6,443 nucleotides of DNA from Bacteroidales bacterium (GTDB lineage: Bacteria > Bacteroidota > Bacteroidia > Bacteroidales > GCA-2748055): positions 1 to 6,443 of the forward strand of contig JAOZLK010000113.1 in the NCBI GenBank assembly GCA_029934875.1. The letters are read 5' to 3'. A program made the position numbers and the translations under genes. A model generated the notes under the pieces. The model was not told the origin of the DNA. It saw nothing but the letters and a program-made list of their open reading frames with translations, and ran no database searches. Shown here in pieces: positions 1 through 6,177 of this stretch; positions within the stretch are counted from its first letter, which is position 1; the number at the start of each line of letters is the position of its first letter.

Positions 1-9
1 GTAAGATCA

Positions 10-26
10 AGGAAGTAATCCTTCCT
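10..26. repeat. Small hairpin upstream of lptC
   Basis: AGGAAG (10-15) and CTTCCT (21-26) form a perfect 6-bp stem with a 5-nt loop. It lacks a good T tract on either side, so it is at best a weak terminator of whatever lies to the left. In one forward frame a stop falls at 16-18, after the codons V-R-S-R-K, so an upstream gene may end here, but five residues cannot identify it. Nothing else in positions 1-46 supports a gene. Confidence 0.3.
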
Positions 27-46
27 GCAATAATATTCCAAAGAGG

Positions 47-94
47 GTGTTCTCAACAGGACATCCTCTTCTGTTTTCAAAGGGGCAGCCTTTT
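47..94. repeat. Imperfect tandem repeat, 2 x 24 bp
   Basis: Positions 47-70 and 71-94 align without gaps at about 17 of 24 bases, as directly adjacent copies. On the minus strand they translate to two similar peptides (G-C-P-F-E-N and G-C-P-V-E-N), which is how the duplication was noticed, but no real gene is supported there. The second copy ends two bases before the -7 promoter box, so the pair covers the -33 region of the lptC promoter. It could be a binding-site duplication or a fossil slippage product. Confidence 0.5.
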
Positions 95-96
95 GT

Positions 97-104
97 TATA
101 TTTG
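97..104 (+). promoter_or_regulatory. Bacteroidota-type -7 promoter box for lptC
   Basis: TATATTTG matches the Bacteroidota primary-sigma -7 consensus TAnnTTTG at every fixed position. The matching -33 element is weak: TTTTC at 74-78 sits at roughly the right distance but is not a clean TTTG or TTG. Transcription would be expected to start a few bases downstream, near 108-112, which is almost on top of the lptC ATG codons at 113 and 116. The mRNA would then be nearly leaderless. The position in front of a co-directional gene cluster fits a real promoter. Confidence 0.55.
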
Positions 105-112
105 TAGAAATA

Positions 113-673
113 ATGATGCGAATTCCATATATTATTGCAATACTTCTAGTAAGCCTGGGTCTCAGTAAGGGGTGTGAAAATGATATTGAGCGAATTAACC
201 TCTTAACCAGCGACATGGAGGCTCCCACAATAAGTGGTAGCAATGTGAATGTGATTTACAGTGATTCAGGCAAGGTAAAGGTTCAGATTCTGGCCGCTAC
301 TTATGAGCAATACCCAAAAGCGGAAAGACCTTATATGGAATTCCCCGATGGCATGGAGGTCTTCTTTTACAACGACTCCATGAAAATGGAATCAGCGATC
401 CGTTCCGACTATGCCATCTATTATTCGGAAGAAAAACTCTGGCACGCAACCGGAAATGTTGAGGTCCAAAAATATAGCAGCGGCGACGCTCTGAATACTG
501 AGGAATTGTATTGGGACGAAGAGAAAGAGCTGATTTACTCCGATGTGTACACAAAGGTGCAGAACCAGGACGGAACTTTTTACGGAAAAAGAGGATTTGA
601 AGCTTTCCAGGACTTTTCGAACTGGCAGTTAAAAGGAACAAGCGGAACAGTAAATGTACCAAATGAGGAGTAG
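113..673 (+). CDS. lptC: LPS export ABC transporter periplasmic protein LptC
   Basis: LptC family protein of 186 residues, close to the family's usual length. LptC links the LptB2FG ABC transporter in the inner membrane to the periplasmic LptA-type bridge and passes lipopolysaccharide outward. Residues 4-18 are a hydrophobic signal ending in S-K-G-C with Cys21, so this looks like a lipoprotein-type anchor; Lys at -2 makes the lipobox atypical. The rest is beta-rich with motifs typical of Bacteroidota LptC: T-G-N-V-E-V (about 113-118), L-Y-W-D (132-135), and an N-Q-D-G-T-F-Y-G-K block (about 151-159) followed by F-S-N-W-Q-L. The frame is open back to a GTG at 47, but that start would put 22 poorly fitting residues before the signal and lies in the tandem repeat. 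ATG 113 or 116 is preferred. Its last 20 bases overlap the next gene, which implies co-translation. Confidence 0.85.
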   Translation: MMRIPYIIAILLVSLGLSKGCENDIERINLLTSDMEAPTISGSNVNVIYSDSGKVKVQILAATYEQYPKAERPYMEFPDGMEVFFYNDSMKMESAIRSDYAIYYSEEKLWHATGNVEVQKYSSGDALNTEELYWDEEKELIYSDVYTKVQNQDGTFYGKRGFEAFQDFSNWQLKGTSGTVNVPNEE

Positions 674-848
674 CGCTTCCGGCATATTCGAGGTGGTCTG
701 GTTTGTACTTGGAGGGCTTATGCTTTTTATGGGAGTGGATGTAAGCATGAGTGAGGGAATCGATGATAGCTGGTATTACTTTTTGTTCTCCATCCTTGCA
801 TTCGGAATGTACCTTCTAAGAAGAAACATGCGCATCAGGCGACCCTAA
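654..848 (+). CDS. Small two-helix membrane protein between lptC and the CNNM transporter
   Basis: A 64-residue protein with no family I can name. Two hydrophobic helices are visible, about residues 11-28 and 41-55, separated by an acidic linker (E34, D37, D38) and followed by a very basic tail (R56, R57, R60, R62, R63). By the positive-inside rule both termini should be cytoplasmic, with the acidic loop in the periplasm. It overlaps the end of lptC by 20 bases (11 if the second ATG at 663 is used) and stops 10 bases before the next start. This packing argues strongly for a real, translationally coupled gene. A role in LPS export or in helping the downstream transporter is only inferred from position. 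Confidence 0.72.
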   Translation: MYQMRSSASGIFEVVWFVLGGLMLFMGVDVSMSEGIDDSWYYFLFSILAFGMYLLRRNMRIRRP

Positions 849-858
849 AAAGAATATA

Positions 859-2127
859 TTGGCACCTATTATCCTCATTCTGATTTCAATTGTATTCTCG
901 GCCTTTTTTTCAGGGATGGAAATAGCCTTTGTTTCATCCAACAAGTTGCGCATTGAAATTGACCGTAAGCAACAGAAATTCCTCTCGGGCATTGTCTCAT
1001 ATTTCCTCAAGCACCCTTCAAGATACATTGCCACCATGCTGGTGGGAAACAATATTGCCCTGGTCATATATGGAATAGCATTTGCCGGCCTTCTGGAGGA
1101 ACCCATCAGATCCGCCCTCGGCAACGGCTCAGAAGCAACTATTCTGCTGATCCAGACCCTCATATCAACCCTGATTATTCTGCTCACGGCCGAATTCCTC
1201 CCAAAAACAATCTTCAGGATCAATCCCAATAATTCGCTTCGCCTGTTCAGCGTTCCAATCCTGATATTTTATGTCCTGCTATTCCCGGTTACCATTCTTA
1301 CAATCGGCATTTCCAATTTCACCATGAGATATCTGTTAAGGATCAGGCCGGACAGTCCTTCCAAAGAGCCGGTATTCAGCAAGGTGGACCTTGATCATTT
1401 TATTACCACCCAGCAGATAGAACAGGATAAAGGAGGTGAAGAACCGGAAGATCTGAAGATATTCAAGAATGCCCTGGAATTCTCCGGACTGAAAATCAGG
1501 GATTGCATGATCCCCAGGACGGATCTAATTGCACTTGAAGAAGATACCTCGGTGGAAGACCTGGCCAGGCGCTTCGTGGATACAGGGCTCAGCCGAATAC
1601 TTATTTACAAGGAGACCATCGATAATGTAATCGGGTATGTGAATTCCAAGGATCTTTTTAAAAAACCGGATCGGCTTAAAACCCTTTTGAAACCCATACA
1701 GATCGCTCCGGAGGCCCTGCCTGTAAACAAGCTCCTGACCGGTTTTATCAAAGATGGAAAAAACATAGCTGTGGTGGTGGATGAATTCGGAGGCACCTCG
1801 GGTATTATTACAACCGAAGATATTATTGAAGAAATTGTCGGAGAGATTGAAGATGAACACGACAGCAGCGACCTGATGGAAAAGCAGCTTGATGAGCGTA
1901 GATACTTGCTTTCGGGCCGCCTGGAGATTGATTACCTCAATGAGAAGTACCTTTTGGCCATTCCCAACTCCGAAGAATATGAAACCCTGGCAGGGTATAT
2001 CATCTATAATTACGAAAGTATTCCGGAGAAGAACACCACAGTTTCTATTGATAACTACCTGATTACCATCACTAATGTGAGTTCAAATCGCATCGAGGAG
2101 GTGGATCTGAAAGTACTCGATTCCTAG
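859..2127 (+). CDS. Hemolysin/CorC family transporter (CNNM + CBS pair + CorC_HlyC)
   Basis: A 422-residue inner-membrane protein with the full CNNM/CorB architecture. The CNNM (DUF21) membrane domain covers about residues 1-190, with helices near 2-19, 57-78, 93-112 and 126-150. Conserved polar motifs are F-F-S-G-M-E (16-21), V-G-N-N (62-65) and E-F-L-P-K (112-116). A CBS pair (about 205-335) carries C-M-I-P-R-T-D (216-222), V-V-D-E-F-G-G-T-S-G (306-315) and the E-E-I-V-G-E-I-E-D-E-H-D signature (324-335). A CorC_HlyC domain fills the C-terminus. Relatives transport or regulate Mg2+/Co2+ with ATP sensing by the CBS pair; the ion here is not shown, and the 'hemolysin' name is historical. The start is TTG: an in-frame stop lies at 817-819, no ATG occurs before Met20, and starting at Met20 would delete the first helix. 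It begins 10 bases after the small gene and is probably in one operon with lptC. GldE-type gliding proteins share this fold, but no gliding gene neighbours it. Confidence 0.9.
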   Translation: MAPIILILISIVFSAFFSGMEIAFVSSNKLRIEIDRKQQKFLSGIVSYFLKHPSRYIATMLVGNNIALVIYGIAFAGLLEEPIRSALGNGSEATILLIQTLISTLIILLTAEFLPKTIFRINPNNSLRLFSVPILIFYVLLFPVTILTIGISNFTMRYLLRIRPDSPSKEPVFSKVDLDHFITTQQIEQDKGGEEPEDLKIFKNALEFSGLKIRDCMIPRTDLIALEEDTSVEDLARRFVDTGLSRILIYKETIDNVIGYVNSKDLFKKPDRLKTLLKPIQIAPEALPVNKLLTGFIKDGKNIAVVVDEFGGTSGIITTEDIIEEIVGEIEDEHDSSDLMEKQLDERRYLLSGRLEIDYLNEKYLLAIPNSEEYETLAGYIIYNYESIPEKNTTVSIDNYLITITNVSSNRIEEVDLKVLDS

Positions 2128-2150
2128 AAGTACAAATTTCAGCTTAGGGA

Positions 2151-2183
2151 TTGCTGTTAAACCTCCAAATATTACTATATTCG
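2151..2183 (+). promoter_or_regulatory. Possible weak promoter for the PpiD-like gene
   Basis: TATATTCG at 2176-2183 matches 7 of 8 positions of TAnnTTTG (all but one of the fixed bases), and a TTG at 2151-2153 lies 22 bases upstream as a possible -33 element, slightly too far. This would give a leader of about 40 bases before the ATG at 2229. No intrinsic terminator is visible after the CNNM gene in this 101-bp gap, so readthrough from lptC is also likely. Confidence 0.35.
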
Positions 2184-2228
2184 TACGCTCAAAATTTAAG
2201 CTATACATACACATAATCAGAATGATAA

Positions 2229-4382
2229 ATGGCCACACTACAGAATATTAGAAACAAGGCAGGATTGCTGGTAGCCGTCGTAATCGGGCTTGCACTTTTT
2301 GCATTTATATTGGGAGACATGATGGGTGGAGGATCCTCAAGAGGAGGCAATAATGTCGCTGAGATAGCAGGAAAATCTATCGAAGCAAGGGATTACATGA
2401 ACCGGGAACAAAACCTTCGTGAATTTTACGAGATGAATGCAGGCGGACAGGGCCTGGATGAGGAACTTGAGCGTCAGATCCAGCAGGAAACCTGGAGAAG
2501 GCTTGTAAGAGAGACCATCATGGAATCATCATACACCAGCCTTGGCATCAATGTAAGCCCGGATGAACTGAAAACAATGGTAACCGGTGACCAGTCGATG
2601 GGCATGGCAGCCAATCCTTCACTGAGTCAACCCCACCCCATTATCAGGCAAATGTTTTCCAATCCTGAAACAGGTCAGCTGAACCGGGCTGTGATGACAA
2701 ACTATTTCACTGCCCTGGATAATCCACAGTTTGCCCAGGAGAAAAAGAGGTGGTTATTCATTGAGAACGAGATTGTGAGTGAAAAAATGAACGAGAAGTA
2801 TTTCAGCCTGGTCAGGAAGGGATTTCAACCCTCCTCCCTTGATCTGAAAGACTACGCCACCGAGAGTGCCAAGAGTGCAGATTTTGCATATATCTCCAGA
2901 CCATTTTCAGAGATATCCGATGAGGAGATCACTTTCACCGAGACAGATCACAAAAACTATTATAAAACTCACAAGGAAAGGTACAAGCAGCAGGCATCAA
3001 GGACCTTCCAATATGTGGTTTTTGAAGTTGAACCCAGCGAAAATGACGTGGAAAGCGCCAGGTACTGGACATCCCAGGTTTATCCTGAGTTTACCAGGAC
3101 TCCAGGTAATGAGGTTCCCCGTTATGTGAACGGAACTTCGGACGAGCCTTTCGATGTCAGGTACTACACCCTTGAAGAGCTTCCCGAGCTAATCCGCGAT
3201 TCTGTCACTAATGCATCCACTGATAAAGTAATGGGTCCCTATCGTGACCAGGAGACCTTCAAACTGACCCGAGTTCAGGATGTCCAGATGCGTCCTGACT
3301 CTGTTAGGGTAAGACACATTCTTCTTTCTTACCAGGCTTATGGAGGAGACCGCCAACTAATAACAAACCTTGCCGACAGCCTGCTTCAGGTTATTAATAA
3401 GGGAGGGAACTTCAACCAGATCGCCCTGGAATATTCAGCCGACGAAAGCAACAGGGCCATTGGTGGTGACCTGGGCTGGTTTAAGGAAGGATTTATGGTT
3501 AGCGAATTTAACGATGCTTGTTTTGAAAATAAGACAGGGGACCTTGTAACAAGTGAAACCCAGTTTGGAACACATATTATCAAGATCGAAAGTCAGAGCC
3601 GTGCAGTTGAGAAAATGCAGATAGCTACCATCGTAAGGAACATTTATGCAGGTGATGAGACCAACCAGGACTACTATAACAGGGCTGTAAAATTCCGTGG
3701 TAAAGCCACCAACATGGAGAAGTTTACCGAGCAGGCCCGTGAATTTGGCCTGGATCCAAGATTTGCACCCAATATTACCAAAGACCAGGAGAGCATTCCC
3801 GGAATTGACGAGCCCAAGAGCATTACCAAATGGGCCTTTTCAGCTGAGCTTAACAGTGTCAGTAATATTTTCAGTATGTCCAACGAAAAGTATATCGTGG
3901 CTGTCCTGACCGAAGCAAGGGAAGATGGCTATGCTAAACTGGAATCTGTACAGGCGGAAATAACCCTGGCTGTTAAGAAAGAGAAAAAAGCTGAAGCCAT
4001 TACCAACAAGCTGAATGAACAGCTGGCTGGAGTAACTGACCTGAACCAATTTGGTACTGCCAATAGCCTCAATGTGGGAGAAGCCACCCAGGTTAAGTTT
4101 GCCAATACCTATGTTTCCGGAATCGGGCTGGAGCCTTATATCGTTGGTGCAGCCATGTACCTGCCGGTGGACCAGATCTCCAAACCTATGACCGGGGAGA
4201 GCGGAGTATTTGTGGTCTCCATCAACAACCGTGCAGAACCTGAAGCCGCAGCTTCTGAAACCGAAGCCCTCAGGTCAAGACTCAAATACACCCTGGAATC
4301 AAGAAGTAATTACGAAGCGTACAACGCCCTTCTTGATGCAGCAGAGGTTGAAGATAACCGTTTGGAGGTCTTCTACAACTAG
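2229..4382 (+). CDS. ppiD: PpiD/SurA-like periplasmic chaperone, parvulin-type peptidyl-prolyl isomerase
   Basis: A 717-residue protein, membrane-anchored and periplasmic. A short basic N-terminus (R8, K10) precedes one transmembrane helix (about 11-29) and a Gly/Ser-rich linker. A helical SurA-N/PpiD-type chaperone region follows (about 40-330), with the parvulin rotamase domain at about 359-452. The rotamase shows V-R-H-I-L-L (361-366), G-G-D-L-G-W-F (412-418) and Q-F-G-T-H-I-I-K (445-452), including the two conserved histidines 363 and 449. A long C-terminal part carries PpiD-like repeats such as W-A-F-S-A-E-L-N-S-V. The domain order fits PpiD better than soluble SurA, and 717 residues is longer than E. 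coli PpiD (623) but usual for Bacteroidota. The likely role is assisting secreted and outer-membrane proteins as they leave the Sec translocon. ATG 2229 is chosen because the ATG at 2222 is in another frame and soon stops. An intrinsic terminator follows the gene. Confidence 0.88.
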   Translation: MATLQNIRNKAGLLVAVVIGLALFAFILGDMMGGGSSRGGNNVAEIAGKSIEARDYMNREQNLREFYEMNAGGQGLDEELERQIQQETWRRLVRETIMESSYTSLGINVSPDELKTMVTGDQSMGMAANPSLSQPHPIIRQMFSNPETGQLNRAVMTNYFTALDNPQFAQEKKRWLFIENEIVSEKMNEKYFSLVRKGFQPSSLDLKDYATESAKSADFAYISRPFSEISDEEITFTETDHKNYYKTHKERYKQQASRTFQYVVFEVEPSENDVESARYWTSQVYPEFTRTPGNEVPRYVNGTSDEPFDVRYYTLEELPELIRDSVTNASTDKVMGPYRDQETFKLTRVQDVQMRPDSVRVRHILLSYQAYGGDRQLITNLADSLLQVINKGGNFNQIALEYSADESNRAIGGDLGWFKEGFMVSEFNDACFENKTGDLVTSETQFGTHIIKIESQSRAVEKMQIATIVRNIYAGDETNQDYYNRAVKFRGKATNMEKFTEQAREFGLDPRFAPNITKDQESIPGIDEPKSITKWAFSAELNSVSNIFSMSNEKYIVAVLTEAREDGYAKLESVQAEITLAVKKEKKAEAITNKLNEQLAGVTDLNQFGTANSLNVGEATQVKFANTYVSGIGLEPYIVGAAMYLPVDQISKPMTGESGVFVVSINNRAEPEAAASETEALRSRLKYTLESRSNYEAYNALLDAAEVEDNRLEVFYN

Positions 4383-4386
4383 CTAC

Positions 4387-4465
4387 GGGATATTGTTTCC
4401 TCGCTGAACCCAGCCTCCGGCTGGCTTAGGCGTCGGAACCCAATATCCCTCCGCAAGGGAAACAA
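4387..4465. repeat. Long palindromic hairpin element downstream of ppiD
   Basis: A 63-nt imperfect palindrome (4387-4449). GGGATATTG (4387-4395) pairs perfectly with CAATATCCC (4441-4449). The stem continues through TTCC (4397-4400) with GGAA (4435-4438). CGCT/GGCG pairing (4402-4405 with 4429-4432, one wobble) follows, and the apex is a perfect 6-bp hairpin CCAGCC (4410-4415)/GGCTGG (4419-4424) with a 3-nt loop. A further segment GGAAACAA (4458-4465) can pair with TTGTTTCC (4393-4400), competing with the main stem. It has no T tract of its own and lies only 27 bases before a complete terminator. This suggests a REP-like intergenic repeat or a 3'-end mRNA stabiliser rather than a second terminator. 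Confidence 0.65.
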
Positions 4466-4473
4466 AAGTTTAC

Positions 4474-4508
4474 AAAGAGAGTGTCAGAGATGACGCTCTC
4501 TTTTTTTT
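4474..4508 (+). terminator. Strong intrinsic terminator of the lptC-ppiD cluster
   Basis: GAGAGTGTCA (4477-4486) and TGACGCTCTC (4491-4500) form a 10-bp stem with one G-T wobble. The loop is GAGA, which fits the stable GNRA class. Eight T residues follow directly (4501-4508). Three A residues before the stem (4474-4476) can extend pairing into the T tract. The reverse strand is also T-rich beyond the stem, so it may work weakly in both directions. It ends transcription from ppiD 40 bases before the next coding start. Confidence 0.88.
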
Positions 4509-4547
4509 ATTATCTTGTTCACCATGTTCCTGTACCCCGGCAAGAAT

Positions 4548-6041
4548 ATGAAAAGGCTGTTCCCCATGGCACTTGTCCTGGGCTTGCTGATGTCTGCCTG
4601 CGAACTCTCCGATAACCTGAATCCAAAAGCCCCCATTGAAGTCCCCGTCGAGTCCCTTTTTAGCAATGCGCTTCGCGATGGTCTGGCTCACATCGACAAC
4701 ATGAATCAGAATGTAAATATTTCTCGTTTACTTTGCCAATACAACTCACAGGTACAATATTCGGATCCAAGCCGTTATCATTTTGATCAAAGACAGATAC
4801 CCGATGGATACTGGAACACCTCCTACCTGGTACTTCGAGACCTGAGAGAGGTGAAAAATCTTCTGTTGGAAGAATCCACTTATGGACTTGAGTCCCTAAA
4901 CCGAAAAATTGCCAATAAACTGACCATTACAGATATTATGGAGGTGTTAATGTATCAAAATCTGATTGATTACTTCGGTAATGTTCCTTACACCGACGCA
5001 TTACAGGGTTTTGAAAACAAAGCTCCAGCCTACGATGATGCCAGAAGCATTTACAATGACCTTTTAGACAGACTATCGGTAGATATCTCAATCCTGACAT
5101 CAGGCATAAACGATGGAAGCTGGGGTTCCGAAGATCTTGTATATGGAGGCGATGTACTCCTGTGGAAAAAGTTTGCAGCCACCCTGAAACTGCGCATGGG
5201 CATGAGGTTGGTAGACGTGGATGCAGATGCTGCACAGTCCAATGTAAGTGAGGCTATAGCTGGAGGATGCCTGGAATCAGGCAATAAGATGCAACTTCCC
5301 TGGCTTGGAATAGCTCCACATGTGAACACCATCTATCAGTTGTATGTTGTGGGAAACAGAAACGACTTTGTCCCATCAGCTACCATTATAGATCTAATGA
5401 AATCTTTGGGAGATGCTCGCCTTCCTGCCTATTTTACAAAAGTCAACATAAGTACAAACCCTGATCGTGATGAATGGGTTTTTCTCGGGATGAAGTATGG
5501 GATAGTAAGCGGTGGAGCTAGTTACCAGCAATTCAGTCATTTTAGCGATGCAATGTTTGCACCCGATTTCCCCGCCACTATGACCTGTCATGCAGAGGTA
5601 GAGTTTCTGCTGGCCGAAGCTGCTGCCCGAGGTTTGTCTGTGGCTGGAGGGACAGCAAGGGAACATTATGAAGCTGGCATTATTGAGAGCCATAAATTTT
5701 GGGGGGTAAGTATGGATTCGGATTATCTATCCCACCCCGGTGTGGCCTGGGATGCTTCCAGGGCAAGGGAGTTGATCGGAACCCAAAAGTGGATAGCCCT
5801 GTATAACAGGGGAAATGAAGGCTACGCGAGCTGGCGGTGCCTGGACTGGCCGGTGTTGACAGCTCCTGAGGATATGAGCTACGAGGACATTCCCATGCGC
5901 ATGCCCTATCCCTATAATGAGCCCAGCCTGAACGGAGACAACTACCAGGCTGCAGCAGATGCCATAGGCGGAGATTCTGTACGCACACTACTATTCTGGG
6001 ATGCCATGATCAGCACAGAAAACCCACCTGCCGCATTCTAA
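4548..6041 (+). CDS. SusD/RagB-family (SusD-like_2) outer-membrane nutrient-binding lipoprotein, orphan
   Basis: A 497-residue lipoprotein. SusD proteins sit on the cell surface as the lid of a SusC TonB-dependent channel and capture glycans, peptides or other nutrients. Residues 1-17 are a signal peptide with M-S-A-C and lipidated Cys18. The SusD-like_2 pattern is visible throughout: D-Y-F-G-N-V-P-Y (141-148), A-E-V-E-F-L-L-A-E-A (349-358), Q-K-W-I-A-L-Y (413-419), R-M-P-Y-P-Y-N-E (451-458) and L-L-F-W-D near the end (481-485). Length is normal and there is no internal stop, so it appears intact. Earlier in-frame starts exist (TTG 4515, ATG 4524), but only ATG 4548 puts the basic residues directly before the hydrophobic segment. 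No SusC gene lies upstream or downstream within the window, where it is normally adjacent and 5'. A terminator ends 40 bases upstream and no good promoter is visible. The ligand cannot be inferred. Confidence 0.9.
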   Translation: MKRLFPMALVLGLLMSACELSDNLNPKAPIEVPVESLFSNALRDGLAHIDNMNQNVNISRLLCQYNSQVQYSDPSRYHFDQRQIPDGYWNTSYLVLRDLREVKNLLLEESTYGLESLNRKIANKLTITDIMEVLMYQNLIDYFGNVPYTDALQGFENKAPAYDDARSIYNDLLDRLSVDISILTSGINDGSWGSEDLVYGGDVLLWKKFAATLKLRMGMRLVDVDADAAQSNVSEAIAGGCLESGNKMQLPWLGIAPHVNTIYQLYVVGNRNDFVPSATIIDLMKSLGDARLPAYFTKVNISTNPDRDEWVFLGMKYGIVSGGASYQQFSHFSDAMFAPDFPATMTCHAEVEFLLAEAAARGLSVAGGTAREHYEAGIIESHKFWGVSMDSDYLSHPGVAWDASRARELIGTQKWIALYNRGNEGYASWRCLDWPVLTAPEDMSYEDIPMRMPYPYNEPSLNGDNYQAAADAIGGDSVRTLLFWDAMISTENPPAAF

Positions 6042-6079
6042 TCACCCCCAGGAATTTCCCTTAAAACTCAATGCAGATA

Positions 6080-6169
6080 AAACAAAAATGCACTTCTGCG
6101 TATGCCATTGAGGAAGCCTATAAAGCTTTGCTAACAAAGCTTTTAAGCGACGACATGGCATATGCAGAA
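6080..6169 (-). terminator. Nested double palindrome between susD-like and ftsZ, probable ftsZ terminator
   Basis: The outer stem pairs 6094-6108 with 6155-6169: 15 bp, including one G-T wobble at 6100/6163. Inside it, AAAGCTTTG (6122-6130) and CAAAGCTTT (6135-6143) form a perfect 9-bp hairpin with loop CTAA. Each inner arm is itself the palindrome AAAGCTTT, so the element is symmetric at two scales. Reading the minus strand, the outer stem begins 8 bases after the ftsZ stop and is followed by a T-rich run (6080-6089, ATTTTTGTTTT-like), as expected for termination of ftsZ. On the plus strand the trailing sequence is less T-rich, so termination of the SusD gene is less certain. Confidence 0.6.
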
Positions 6170-6177
6170 TCCCTTGT

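Noticed and set aside
7..243. Minus-strand 78-codon open frame at the left edge
   Set aside because: It runs antisense through the promoter, tandem repeat and the start of lptC. Its peptide has no recognisable family; the internal similarity comes from the 24-bp DNA repeat.
816..1229. Minus-strand 137-codon open frame
   Set aside because: It is fully antisense to the CNNM membrane domain, whose motifs are convincing; it shows no family features of its own.
4387..4500. Riboswitch or attenuator controlling the SusD gene, suggested by competing stems before the terminator
   Set aside because: The structures directly follow the ppiD stop and match no riboswitch class I recognise. No promoter or leader peptide is visible between ppiD and the terminator, so a 3'-end role is simpler.
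5680..5988. Minus-strand 102-codon open frame inside the SusD gene
   Set aside because: Antisense to conserved SusD motifs, with a low-complexity Ser/Pro/His-rich translation typical of a shadow frame.
6122..6169. Integron attC-like site suggested by the GCTAAC...palindrome layout
   Set aside because: The short TAAC match sits in a hairpin loop. The required paired RYYYAAC/GTTRRRY ends, integrase gene and cassette arrangement are absent.
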